Source: Nostoc sp. NMS9
GTDB taxonomy: Bacteria; Cyanobacteriota; Cyanobacteriia; Cyanobacteriales; Nostocaceae
DNA: 64,000 bases
NCBI RefSeq assembly: GCF_017114995.1
Contig: NZ_JABXKL010000015.1
Coordinates: 57,953-121,952, forward strand
Reading direction: 5' to 3'
Under the pieces are notes generated by a model. The model searched no databases and was not told the DNA's origin. It saw only the letters and a list, made by a program, of their open reading frames with translations. A program made the translations under genes and the position numbers. Below are positions 8,844 through 18,060 of this stretch, piece after piece (the first letter of the stretch is position 1; every line of letters starts with the position of its first letter).

Positions 8844-11800
8844 TTAACATTTGCTGTTGTAGCCATTGACAGCTAAAGCTTGATTGATCTGGCTTAATAG
8901 GTCTTCCATTGATATCGATCGCGGTAAGATTTGGGTAGCGATCGCACCAACAACAGTTTCTATCGATTCCAAACCATTCTTTTTCTGCTTGTTAATTTCC
9001 TGATAAGCTACTCCATCCTGGAAAGTGGTTTCTGAGCGATTTAATCGCTGATTTAGTACCAAAATTGGTGGCAACTTTAAAGGCGAATCTCCCAATGTTT
9101 TCAGTGCTTTGAGCACATCTTTGTGGATAGGGGTTTCTCCTAAACAAATTAGCAGTAAATCAACGCTTTCGTGGCGAATCTGTTGCAACACTTCTGCCCA
9201 ACAAGGACTCATCGCTGCTTTGAAGCCTGCTGTTTGGAGGTATTGAATTAAAGCTTGGAACCATTCAGATCCCCGTTCAGCAGTTTCACTACTAATTGAG
9301 CAATTTTTTTCTGTCCGATAACCCTTAGCTGACTTACGTCTTACCTGGGGGAAATCCCGTAGCATTGTTAAATCCACTACTAAGATGTTTGCAGGGCAGC
9401 AAATACCAGAAGCAATTTCTAGTACTGATAGTAAAGCATCTGTTTTCTCGGTGCGACTGCTGTTGTCTTTAGCAAATGGTGTTAAGTAAGGAAATACAGA
9501 TAGCCCTGGTATTTTAGAAGCGATTAAGGTAGTTGCAACATCACAAGTAACCAGTGGTATAGCTGCTAAACGCGGATGTCCAATTAATTGTTGCAAATAA
9601 ATTTGGGCGGTGGTACTTTCGACATCTAGCAAAATCACATCAAACTGCCATACCCGCGCCAAGAGTTCTGCCTGATCTAGGTCATCTACTTCAATCACCC
9701 GATGTTCTCGAAGTGAGGGATGGGGATTGACCGATTCTAACTGGGGATTCACCAACCTGAGAATTCGCAGTGGGGTTTTAGTTGGGATAATTGCACTATT
9801 ATTTAACCCTATCTGCGGTATTACTTGTGCAGTACATAATTTTTCTAAAACTGGTGCTAAGACCTGATGCTCTACTGGCAAACTTAAGAAACCATCGGCT
9901 CGGTTAGCAAATGCTTGCTCCTTTTCGGCTGCCGTCGCTGTCACAATTACAGATATATGACGGGTTGCGGTGTCAGATTTTAGTAAAGTCAGTACATCCC
10001 AACCTGATAGCAGGGGTAACAACGGATTTAAAAATATCGCTATTGGTTGCAAGCGCCGCGCTTTTTCGACTGCTTCTGTCCCCGATCGCGCAATCACTAC
10101 CCGATATCCTAAACCTTTGAGTTGTTCGGTCAAGTCTTCAATATATCGGGCTACTGCCTCGACTACCAAGACCAATCGTTGCGAACTCGCGGGATGATGC
10201 TGTGTGGGCGTACTAGGATGCTGACGAGCGGCGGCGAGATTTTCCCGTGTCGGTTGATATCGTGTCTCCTCGTCTTCTCTGATTCCCATATCTGGTTCCG
10301 AAAAGCCTGTTTTCGGGGGACTGGGCGGCAGAAGTAGGGTAAACTGGCTGCCTTTACCTTCACGCGATAAGAAGCTGACATCTCCTCCGTGGAGACGAGC
10401 CAAGGCACGAGTTAATACTAGCCCCAAACCAGTGCCTTCAAATTGCCGAGTGAGGGGATTTTCTAGTTGTTGGAATTTTTGAAAGATTAAGTGTTGCTGG
10501 TGTTCAGGAATGCCAATACCTGTATCCCAAACTGTAAAGGCAATCCATCCTTCCCAACGACTTACCCGCAGCCCAATTTCGCCAGATATTTCGGTGAATT
10601 TAAAGGCGTTGGAAAGTAGGTGTACTAGCATCTGGCGTAAGCGCAATTCGTCTGCCACCATCTGATCTAAACCTAGTTCAATGGAAAGACTGAATTGGGG
10701 AGCAGATGAACGGGCATTTGGAGGTGGCGGGGCAGATGTTGCTTTGGTGGTTTGAGTGTGGATAGCTTTGGCTTCCGATAGGGCGCGATCGCACACAGCC
10801 CGAATTTTCACCTGAGTCAGTGTCAAATCCATTTGTCCCGTTTCCATCCGGGTCAAATCTAAAATGTCATTCACCACACTCATCAGGTGGCGTCCGCTTT
10901 GATGAATCAGTCCCGCATAACGGGCTTGACGCTCGTTAAGTTCTCCCAACTGCTGATCCACTAGCAAGCGTGATAATCCCAAAACGGCAGTTAGAGGAGT
11001 TTTGAGTTCATGACTAATACAAGCTAAAAACTCGTCTTTTAACCGATTTAGTTGAATTAAATCGGCATTCTTCGCTGCTAGTTCTTTACAAAGTTGCTGC
11101 TGTTCAGTGACATCAGTAGCTAAAACCAACCACAAATCAGTGCTGAGTGCAATCTCCTCTTCAGCACTCATAACTTTAAACTCAGGACTATCTAAGGGAA
11201 TTTTGGCAAACTGCCAGATTCGCTCTTGACCATTTTGCACTTCGACAACGCAGGTACAAGTACCCACCTGACTATCTAAATAGCATCGGCTGTATGCAAC
11301 ATCACCTGATGCTTCTTGCGGAATCAGTTCTTCTTCACCAGTATGCTCATTCTCCCTGCCATTGGGATGAACCTTGATCGCTGGTTGGGTGACATATTCT
11401 ACTATTTCGGAGCGTTTAGGGACAAGTATTGCCTCCACCTGTTGCCTAACCCCTTCTGGATCTTTCAAGGTTCCTAATTGCTGCCACCAGGCGGGATTTC
11501 GCGCTACCACCTCACCAGTAGCCGTTTGCAACATCAAAGGCCAAGGCAGTCTTTCTAGCAAGTGTACCAGTGGCTGGTGTCCTAACGAATTGGATTCATT
11601 TGGTTCACCATCATACTCATGGCGATGTTCACTAGACCTTTGTAAACCAGCCATACGTTCCTGAGCCAGCGATCGCAACAGGCGTGAACTATCCAGCAGC
11701 CCCAAATATCGACCCTCAGAGTCAATCAACGCCCAATCTAAGTTTTGAGGTTTTTCGACTTGTGAATCGCACCAGCGCAAGCTTAATCGCTCTACACGCT

Positions 11801-12179
11801 CCGAAGCTGATATTGTCTGTATTGGCTCAATTAGACCTTGACCCCAGGTAGAGAGCGATTGTTGTAAATTTAGATTTTTATCGTCACTATGTGCTAATAA
11901 TTTTGGGATTAAACGGGCAGAATACAGCAATCCGATGGGGCATTGCTGTTGATTCACTACTACCAAGCGATCGCACTGCTCTTGCTCAAAAATCTCCAAC
12001 ACCACTGCCAGAGAACTTGTTTGGGGGCAGCTAGGTACGGTTGCCTGAAAGTCATAAAGCGGGTAATCTAGCATTAACATAGGGATTTGGGGGTCATTCT
12101 TCCTGTGGAACCCTCCGGCATTTCCATCTGCCAGTTGATGGTCTTTTCGCCTGAAGTCATATCCTTTAAGAAGACTCAT
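8844..12179 (-). CDS. CBS-pair hybrid histidine kinase with degenerate receiver domains, divergent from kaiABC
   Basis: The protein has 1111 residues and no membrane segments, so it is cytoplasmic. In order: a CBS pair (about 45-175), a PAS-like region (about 200-370), a HisKA domain with the phospho-acceptor in SHELKTPL (about 389), an ATPase domain with NAFKFTE, DTGIGIP and GTGLGL boxes (about 490-620), and then receiver-like domains. The first receiver (about 670-790) has IFLNPLLP where the phospho-acceptor Asp should be, so it is a pseudo-receiver. The second retains VILLDVES. The third (about 970-1090) looks degenerate. CBS pairs usually bind adenine nucleotides. The position next to kaiABC and the pseudo-receivers suggest a clock input or output role, by analogy with CikA and the KaiA pseudo-receiver; this is inference. 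The start is the ATG at 12179. Confidence 0.8.
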   Translation of the reverse strand: MSLLKGYDFRRKDHQLADGNAGGFHRKNDPQIPMLMLDYPLYDFQATVPSCPQTSSLAVVLEIFEQEQCDRLVVVNQQQCPIGLLYSARLIPKLLAHSDDKNLNLQQSLSTWGQGLIEPIQTISASERVERLSLRWCDSQVEKPQNLDWALIDSEGRYLGLLDSSRLLRSLAQERMAGLQRSSEHRHEYDGEPNESNSLGHQPLVHLLERLPWPLMLQTATGEVVARNPAWWQQLGTLKDPEGVRQQVEAILVPKRSEIVEYVTQPAIKVHPNGRENEHTGEEELIPQEASGDVAYSRCYLDSQVGTCTCVVEVQNGQERIWQFAKIPLDSPEFKVMSAEEEIALSTDLWLVLATDVTEQQQLCKELAAKNADLIQLNRLKDEFLACISHELKTPLTAVLGLSRLLVDQQLGELNERQARYAGLIHQSGRHLMSVVNDILDLTRMETGQMDLTLTQVKIRAVCDRALSEAKAIHTQTTKATSAPPPPNARSSAPQFSLSIELGLDQMVADELRLRQMLVHLLSNAFKFTEISGEIGLRVSRWEGWIAFTVWDTGIGIPEHQQHLIFQKFQQLENPLTRQFEGTGLGLVLTRALARLHGGDVSFLSREGKGSQFTLLLPPSPPKTGFSEPDMGIREDEETRYQPTRENLAAARQHPSTPTQHHPASSQRLVLVVEAVARYIEDLTEQLKGLGYRVVIARSGTEAVEKARRLQPIAIFLNPLLPLLSGWDVLTLLKSDTATRHISVIVTATAAEKEQAFANRADGFLSLPVEHQVLAPVLEKLCTAQVIPQIGLNNSAIIPTKTPLRILRLVNPQLESVNPHPSLREHRVIEVDDLDQAELLARVWQFDVILLDVESTTAQIYLQQLIGHPRLAAIPLVTCDVATTLIASKIPGLSVFPYLTPFAKDNSSRTEKTDALLSVLEIASGICCPANILVVDLTMLRDFPQVRRKSAKGYRTEKNCSISSETAERGSEWFQALIQYLQTAGFKAAMSPCWAEVLQQIRHESVDLLLICLGETPIHKDVLKALKTLGDSPLKLPPILVLNQRLNRSETTFQDGVAYQEINKQKKNGLESIETVVGAIATQILPRSISMEDLLSQINQALAVNGYNSKC

Positions 12180-12740
12180 ATAAGCAACTCTGGTTATTTC
12201 AACGCCATTAAAACAACGGGATTTACCCTAACGGACACGGGAATTGCGAACGAGTACATTTTTCCAAGAGGCGACGTTTCTAATTTCTAGTAACTAGCCA
12301 GCCTCCCCAGGGTCTTACTGGTATTTAAACTCCTCATCGATAGCGACGGCTAAAACAATTATGGCCCCAAAGATTCGCTTTAGAACCTTGAGGAATTATA
12401 ATGATTTGGAATGCGACAATCCTTTAAGTTCGTTTAAGTATCTTATCAAGGAGCAAAATAAAAATATCTATCTATTTATATACATAGATATGTAAATCAT
12501 GAGTTAATTATTGTGTCTTGCTATGCCGACAGATACCTTATCATCAAAGACCTACTAAGTTCTACCAGTTAGTTACTGCACTAGATTGTTAAGTGCATAG
12601 CACTATCTGCTCACATAGAGCGTTATTTTGGGGTTAAATTACCAGTTGACTGCACACCCAGTATCCCCTACAAGCGTTAGCCAAAGTTATCAGCCCATGT
12701 TTATTGGTCAGGGCGATCGAGGAGATATATTCAAGAATAG
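12180..12740. promoter_or_regulatory. Divergent intergenic region upstream of kaiA
   Basis: The 560 bp between the divergent kinase gene and kaiA should hold promoters for both. An imperfect hairpin (atatctat / atagatat) is visible at about 12465-12492. No confident -35/-10 pair or known operator could be assigned by eye. Confidence 0.4.
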
Positions 12741-13322
12741 ATGTTATTACCGATATTGATTCTGCAATCTAATGTTAACAAATGCTTAAATAATCCAGTT
12801 GACTTAGCCAACCTAAAAGGTTTGAGTACGTGGGTGGGGAAATTGATGGATGCAATTATTGCCCAATTTTGCTACTTACCTGTTGCTGCAACGACCTCTG
12901 AAAAAATCAACTACTTACCAAATTGGCCGCCACTAAATCCAAGTAAGGCATACACTAGCAAGTACGTTTATGTATTTGCCAGTCAGATGCAAAAAAGTCA
13001 GCAGCATTTTCAGGAGATGACTCCGGCAGAAAGACAAGGATTATTAAGACAGCTTAAAACAGATTATAGCCTGATTCTTATAGATTATTTTACTACAGAC
13101 AAAACACTCAAAGATAAAATTGATAAATTTATCAATACTATATTTTATGCTAATATTCCTGTGCCCCAAATAATCGAAATTCACATGGAGATAATTGAAG
13201 AATTTTCTACCCAGCTAAAATTAGAAGGCAGGAGCAATGAAACGTTACTTGATTACCGCCTAACGTTGATCGATATCTTGGCTCACCTGTGCGAAGTCTA
13301 TAGGAGTTCGATATCTAAATAA
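12741..13322 (+). CDS. kaiA: Circadian clock protein KaiA, short form
   Basis: The C-terminal 100 or so residues (LKTDYSLILIDYF..., IPVPQIIEIHMEIIEEF, LDYRLTLIDILAHLCE) are the four-helix KaiA domain that binds the KaiC tail and stimulates its autophosphorylation. The N-terminal pseudo-receiver of Synechococcus KaiA is absent. The open frame from 12741 gives 193 residues. Internal ATG codons at 12987 and 13017 would give 111 and 101 residues, near the length reported for Anabaena KaiA. The first 70 residues show no receiver pattern, but YVYVFASQMQKSQQHF aligns by eye with the linker before the C-terminal domain. The start therefore remains open. kaiB follows after 101 bp. Confidence 0.88.
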   Translation: MLLPILILQSNVNKCLNNPVDLANLKGLSTWVGKLMDAIIAQFCYLPVAATTSEKINYLPNWPPLNPSKAYTSKYVYVFASQMQKSQQHFQEMTPAERQGLLRQLKTDYSLILIDYFTTDKTLKDKIDKFINTIFYANIPVPQIIEIHMEIIEEFSTQLKLEGRSNETLLDYRLTLIDILAHLCEVYRSSISK

Positions 13323-13423
13323 ATTTAAGTTTATCGTTATATATTCAAATTGGAACGAGCTACTTACTCCCAATGCGCCAACAGATCTTGTTATTTTTAT
13401 GCTCATGACTAGCTATTAAGTAT

Positions 13424-13738
13424 ATGATTAAAGCCAGAAAAACCTACGTTCTTAAGCTTTACGTAGCAGGAAATACTCCAAATTCAGTCCGGGCATTAAA
13501 AACACTCAAAGAGATTTTAGAGCAGGAGTTTGAAGGTGTTTATGCTTTAAAAGTGATTGATGTACTGAAAAGCCCGCAACTGGCGGAAGAAGATAAAATA
13601 TTGGCAACGCCAACATTATCTAAAATTTTGCCTCCACCAGTTCGCAAAATTATTGGGGATCTTTCAGATAGAGAAAGAGTGTTGATTGGATTGGATTTGC
13701 TCTATGAAGAACTGAGTGAAGAAGATTTTGAAGAGTAA
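13424..13738 (+). CDS. kaiB: Circadian clock protein KaiB
   Basis: The protein has 104 residues, the full family length, with a thioredoxin-like start ([18 protein letters not shown]), the conserved [20 protein letters not shown] segment and an acidic C-terminal tail. KaiB binds the KaiC CI ring after switching fold and sequesters KaiA, allowing dephosphorylation. It lies 101 bp after kaiA and 76 bp before kaiC on the same strand. All conserved family blocks are intact. Confidence 0.97.
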   Translation: MIKARKTYVLKLYVAGNTPNSVRALKTLKEILEQEFEGVYALKVIDVLKSPQLAEEDKILATPTLSKILPPPVRKIIGDLSDRERVLIGLDLLYEELSEEDFEE

Positions 13739-13814
13739 ATTTTTAATCATAAAAAATTGAGTACAAACTTTAGTAATAAAAAAATAGGTTTTAATACCCT
13801 TTTGTTATCAAGCA

Positions 13815-15377
13815 ATGAGTGAAAACGAGCAACTAGAACCAAAGCAACCACCGAAAATTGGGGGTATAGAAAAAATTCGGACGATGATCGAAGGGTTTGA
13901 CGATATTAGTCATGGTGGTTTACCAATTGGTAGAACTACCTTGATTAGTGGTACATCCGGCACAGGCAAAACCTTATTCTCTCTTCAGTTTCTCTATAAC
14001 GGTATTACCTATTTTGATGAAGCGGGAGTATTTGTAACCTTTGAGGAATCACCGAGTGATATTATTAAAAATGCCAATATTTTTGGTTGGAACTTGCCCC
14101 GCTTAATTGAAGAAGGCAAGTTGTTTATTCTTGATGCATCTCCCGATCCAGAAGGTCAAGATATCGTTGGAAATTTTGATCTTTCTGCACTCATTGAGCG
14201 CTTGCAATATGCCATCCGCAAATACAAAGCTAAACGAGTTTCAATCGACTCAATAACAGCGGTATTTCAGCAGTATGAAGCGATGGGAGTAGTGCGACGC
14301 GAAATTTTTCGCCTAGTAGCACGTCTCAAACTACTGAGTGTCACTACTCTAATTACCACTGAACGTAGTGAAGAGTATGGGCCTGTTGCCTCTTTCGGAG
14401 TCGAAGAATTTGTTTCCGATAATGTAGTAATTGTTCGCAACGCTTTAGAAGGAGAACGCCGCCGCCGCACAATTGAAATTCTCAAGTTGCGCGGCACAAC
14501 TCACATGAAAGGTGAGTATCCCTTCACGATTACTAATGAAGGAGTTAACATCTTCCCACTCGGAGCAATGCGCTTGACTCAACGTTCTTCCAATGTCAGA
14601 GTATCTTCTGGTGTCAGAACCTTAGATGAAATGTGCGGTGGTGGTTTCTTTAAAGATTCAATTATTTTGGCAACAGGAGCCACAGGTACTGGTAAAACCC
14701 TGTTAGTAAGTAAATTTATTCAAGATGGCTGCCTCAATGGAGAACAGGCGATATTATTTGCTTATGAAGAATCACGCGCTCAACTATCTCGTAATGCTTC
14801 CTCTTGGGGAATTGATTTTGAAGAATTAGAACATCAAGGTTTACTCAAAATAATCTGTACCTATCCGGAATCAACTGGTTTAGAAGACCACTTACAAATT
14901 ATTAAATCAGAAATTGCTATTTTCAAACCTGCTCGGATTGCCATTGATTCCCTATCAGCACTAGCTAGAGGAGTTACGAATAATGCATTTCGACAGTTTG
15001 TAATTGGTGTGACAGGTTATGCTAAACAAGAAGAAATTACTGGTTTCTTTACCAACACAACCGACCAATTTCTGGGAGCGCATTCGATTACTGACTCTCA
15101 TATTTCCACGATTACCGATACAATTCTGATGTTACAGTACGTAGAAATTCGCGGAGAAATGTCGCGGGCAATTAACGTATTCAAAATGCGCGGGTCTTGG
15201 CATGATAAGGGCATTCGTGAGTATAATATTACTGCTGACGGACCCGAAATTAAAGATTCTTTCCGAAATTACGAACGGATTATCAGCGGTGCTCCTACTC
15301 GCGTTAGTATCGATGAAAAGGCGGAACTTTCTCGCATTGTTAGACGTTTTGAAGACAAACAGAGTTCCGAACCCTAA
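13815..15377 (+). CDS. kaiC: Circadian clock ATPase/kinase KaiC
   Basis: The protein has 520 residues with two RecA-like domains. Walker A motifs are GTSGTGKT (about 46-53, CI) and GATGTGKT (about 290-297, CII). The catalytic glutamate pairs are in TFEESPSD and AYEESRAQ. The phosphorylation pair is Ser431-Thr432 in SHISTITDT, matching Synechococcus numbering exactly. The C-terminal tail that binds KaiA is present. KaiC forms the hexameric core of the clock and sets output through its phosphorylation and ATPase cycle. The stop codon lies within the first of two 27 bp direct repeats that precede hgdD. Confidence 0.98.
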   Translation: MSENEQLEPKQPPKIGGIEKIRTMIEGFDDISHGGLPIGRTTLISGTSGTGKTLFSLQFLYNGITYFDEAGVFVTFEESPSDIIKNANIFGWNLPRLIEEGKLFILDASPDPEGQDIVGNFDLSALIERLQYAIRKYKAKRVSIDSITAVFQQYEAMGVVRREIFRLVARLKLLSVTTLITTERSEEYGPVASFGVEEFVSDNVVIVRNALEGERRRRTIEILKLRGTTHMKGEYPFTITNEGVNIFPLGAMRLTQRSSNVRVSSGVRTLDEMCGGGFFKDSIILATGATGTGKTLLVSKFIQDGCLNGEQAILFAYEESRAQLSRNASSWGIDFEELEHQGLLKIICTYPESTGLEDHLQIIKSEIAIFKPARIAIDSLSALARGVTNNAFRQFVIGVTGYAKQEEITGFFTNTTDQFLGAHSITDSHISTITDTILMLQYVEIRGEMSRAINVFKMRGSWHDKGIREYNITADGPEIKDSFRNYERIISGAPTRVSIDEKAELSRIVRRFEDKQSSEP

Positions 15378-15428
15378 ATTTAGTATCGTAGTATATTCTT
15401 TCCTAAGTTTAGTATCGTGCTATATTCT
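15373..15428 (+). promoter_or_regulatory. Direct repeat pair between kaiC and hgdD
   Basis: Two copies of a 27 bp sequence at 15373-15399 and 15402-15428 share the core TTTAGTATCGT and TATATTCT with three differences, at a spacing of 29 bp. The first overlaps the kaiC stop codon and the second ends 40 bp before hgdD. The even spacing and position suggest a regulator binding site, or a duplicated promoter with TATATT as -10. Confidence 0.5.
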
Positions 15429-15468
15429 GTGGTGAAGAAAGGTTTTCTGCCGCTAGATTGATTTTCGT

Positions 15469-17751
15469 GTGAGGGATGCGGTGAAAGGACAGCAATTATT
15501 TTATAGCTTCTTACCTGGTGTAACGGCAGCGGTTTTAACAACTCAGCCTGCTTGGGCTGGTACTGCGAAACTAACTGGGATACAACTGGCATCTTCTCCT
15601 AGTGTTTTGACTTCTACTTATGGTCAAGGCTTGGTTGTGGATACCATGAATAGGCAACTGCCTAACAGTGCAAATGTTAGTGTTCCAACCCTAGTACCTG
15701 CTTTGGGTTTTACTAAACTTAGTGTGAAACCTTTAAATGATAACAGTATTCCCGTATTTACGGCTGAAAATACTGTTGTGCCAATAAAACAACTACTTAA
15801 GAAAGATAAAGGTAGATTTTTCAGTTTGACACCTACCTCTAATCCTTCCCAAGCTCAAAAGAACCAAAAACAGAGTAATTCAAGCGCTTATGGGCAGAAA
15901 TTAAAGAAGATAGTAGTTCCCAACTACACTTCAAAATCCCCTTCTGTCCAAAAAGGAATTTTGTCCCTGTCTTCTACACCGCAGCCAGTGGTTCAAAAGA
16001 TAAATACTGTTACTCAGTTGCAAACATTTTTACAAACTTCAGTCACAGGTGCAGGTGCAGCAAAACTGTTGTCAGCGCAGAGGTGTCCACAGGAGTTGAG
16101 CAAAAGCAAAACTGACTCCTTGGCTGATTTGCTATTAACCTCAAGCACCTGCTTACAACAAAATGCTATTGGTCGCTTGGCTCAGACTAATACCACAATT
16201 CCGACAGATTCGACGCCAACTCTCACTGCGCCAGGAACCGTAACTCCTGCACCAGGGGGTTCGGTGCAACCTGCTAATGTACCAACAACCGTAACTCCTG
16301 CGCCAGGGGGTTCGGTGCCAACTCTAACTGTGCCAACAACCGTAACTCCTGCACCAGGGGGTTCGGTGCAACCTCCCACTGTACCAACAACGGTAACTCC
16401 AGTGCCGTCAGGACGGGTACAAATTCCAGAGAACCTGATTCCTAACTCAAATCCTCTGCAATTTCCCACCAAAGCGGAGGAAGTGAGACTTCAGGAAAAT
16501 CAACCAATTACTTTGGCACAGGCTCTGGAGTTAGCACGGCGTAACAATCACGATCTACAGGTGTCCTTATTGGAGTTAGAACGCAATAAAGCGGCTCTAC
16601 GCGAGGCGCAAGCTGCTTTATTGCCCACTCTGGGAGTTAGCACGGATCTGACTCGTAGTCAGTCTGCTGGTAGTCAGCTTCAGGACGAAATAAACGGGCA
16701 AAATCCGTTCGCCGCTAAGGTAGATCAACCCAGTACATCTTTCAATGGTCAAGCACAACTTTCATATAACCTTTATAGTTCTGGGAGAGTGCAAGCTACC
16801 ATCAGAGCGGCTGAAGAACAGGTACGTTTCTATGAGTTGGCTGTAGAAACTCAGTTTGAGACAATCCGTCTGAATGTTGCCACTGACTACTACAATCTGC
16901 AACAAGCGGATGAACAAGTACGGATTGCCCAATCGGCTGTGCAGAACTCTGAAGCTAGTTTGCGTGATGCAGAAGCTTTAGAGCGAGCTGGGGTTGGTAC
17001 GCGGTTCGATGTGTTGCGATCGCAGGTGAATTTAGCAAATGCCCAACAAAATTTAACTAATGCTAGATCCCAGCAGTCAATTTCCCGTCGTCAATTAGCA
17101 ACTCGGATAAGTTTGCCGCAAGCAATAAATATCAGTGCGGCTGACCCTGTACAATTAGCTGGTCTTTGGAACCCAACCCTAGAACAAAGTATTGTGTTGG
17201 CTTATCAAAATCGTCCAGAACTGCAACAGCAGTTGGCACAACGCAATACTAATGAGCAACAGCGTAAACAAGCTCTTGCAGAACTAGGTCCTCAAGTTAG
17301 TTTGGTCGCCAGCTACAACCTGCTAGATCAGTTTGATGATAATGTCAGCGTTACTGATGGTTATTCATTCGGAATTCAGGCAACCCTAAATTTGTATGAT
17401 GGAGGAGCAGCAAGAGCAAGAGCATCTCAGCAGAAAGCTAATATTGCGATCGCAGAAACTCAATTTGCTGAACAGCGCAACCAAATTCGCTTTCAGGTAG
17501 AACAAGCCTATTCTACCCAGCAATCTAGTTTGGAGAATGTTCAAACCGCTAATACCGCTTTAGAACAAGCCAGGGAAGCTCTACGTTTAGCACGTTTGCG
17601 ATTCCAAGCTGGTGTAGGTACTCAAACTGATGTCATTAACTCTGAAAATGACCTCACACAAGCTGAAGGTAATCGAGTCACAGCAATTTTGGATTACAAC
17701 CGCGCTTTAGCTCAGTTACAACGGTCTGTTACCCTCAGAGCATTCCGTTAA
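15469..17751 (+). CDS. hgdD: TolC-family outer membrane efflux protein (HgdD-like)
   Basis: The protein has 760 residues from GTG 15469; GTG 15481 would put the basic residue right before the signal sequence (FLPGVTAAVLTTQPAWA). A long extra N-terminal region (to about 340) includes four 17-residue proline-rich repeats. The C-terminal 420 residues are two outer-membrane efflux repeats with the typical PTLGVSTDLTRS, YNLYSSGRVQA, AGVGTRFDVLRSQVNLANAQ and AGVGTQTDVINSENDL motifs. TolC proteins form trimeric exit ducts. In Anabaena the gene after kaiC is hgdD, needed to export heterocyst glycolipids and other substrates. The gene name rests on this synteny and on family recognition. A terminator follows at 17868. 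Confidence 0.85.
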   Translation: MRDAVKGQQLFYSFLPGVTAAVLTTQPAWAGTAKLTGIQLASSPSVLTSTYGQGLVVDTMNRQLPNSANVSVPTLVPALGFTKLSVKPLNDNSIPVFTAENTVVPIKQLLKKDKGRFFSLTPTSNPSQAQKNQKQSNSSAYGQKLKKIVVPNYTSKSPSVQKGILSLSSTPQPVVQKINTVTQLQTFLQTSVTGAGAAKLLSAQRCPQELSKSKTDSLADLLLTSSTCLQQNAIGRLAQTNTTIPTDSTPTLTAPGTVTPAPGGSVQPANVPTTVTPAPGGSVPTLTVPTTVTPAPGGSVQPPTVPTTVTPVPSGRVQIPENLIPNSNPLQFPTKAEEVRLQENQPITLAQALELARRNNHDLQVSLLELERNKAALREAQAALLPTLGVSTDLTRSQSAGSQLQDEINGQNPFAAKVDQPSTSFNGQAQLSYNLYSSGRVQATIRAAEEQVRFYELAVETQFETIRLNVATDYYNLQQADEQVRIAQSAVQNSEASLRDAEALERAGVGTRFDVLRSQVNLANAQQNLTNARSQQSISRRQLATRISLPQAINISAADPVQLAGLWNPTLEQSIVLAYQNRPELQQQLAQRNTNEQQRKQALAELGPQVSLVASYNLLDQFDDNVSVTDGYSFGIQATLNLYDGGAARARASQQKANIAIAETQFAEQRNQIRFQVEQAYSTQQSSLENVQTANTALEQAREALRLARLRFQAGVGTQTDVINSENDLTQAEGNRVTAILDYNRALAQLQRSVTLRAFR
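16238..16441 (+). repeat. 51 bp tandem repeats in hgdD (four units)
   Basis: Four in-frame units of 51 bp encode 17-residue segments of the type TVTPAPGGSVQP. The fourth is more diverged (VTPVPSGRVQIP). They form a flexible Pro/Gly-rich linker between the N-terminal extension and the efflux-duct domain. Confidence 0.85.
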
Positions 17752-17867
17752 TTAGCTGAAACTCAACTGAATCAGTATTTTTGACTGCTGTTGTGTTTTG
17801 TAATGCACTTTGCACCTGCTATTAGAGCATCACAGAGTCCAGTAGCGTTTCTGATAAAAAGCTAGCT

Positions 17868-17914
17868 AAAAGCCTCATTTATTCAGTGTATTTACTGGAA
17901 AGATGAGGCTTTTT
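17868..17914 (+). terminator. Intrinsic terminator of hgdD
   Basis: AAAGCCTCAT and ATGAGGCTTT form an inverted repeat around a loop of about 25 bases, followed by a short T run at 17911-17914. It lies 117 bp after the hgdD stop. Confidence 0.7.
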
Positions 17915-17940
17915 AGTCCAAAAGGCAGTATTGTAAATTA

Positions 17941-18060
17941 GACCTCTTGCAAAAGTCCCCTAACACCCCACCCCCAACCCCTCCCCGCAGGCGGGGAGGG
18001 GAGAATTTGACGTAAGTCAAAGGCGGGGTGGGGTTCTTTTTTTGATTTATGCAAGAAGTC
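17941..18060. mobile_element. MITE-like element (120 bp)
   Basis: The ends are imperfect 17 bp inverted repeats (GACCTCTTGCAAAAGTC and GATTTATGCAAGAAGTC, 14 of 17 matching) flanked by TA on both sides. The centre contains a strong GC-rich stem of CCCCTCCCCGC and GCGGGGAGGGG. The core also occurs at 37426-37460 within a different element. No coding capacity. Confidence 0.65.

Noticed and set aside
12180-12300. Possible N-terminal pseudo-receiver of kaiA in the upstream spacer
   Set aside because: The frames there are interrupted by stops and show no receiver-like strands or acidic residues.
16182-16472. Minus-strand open frame across the hgdD repeats
   Set aside because: It is the shadow of the 51 bp in-frame repeat of hgdD and mirrors its Pro/Gly content.
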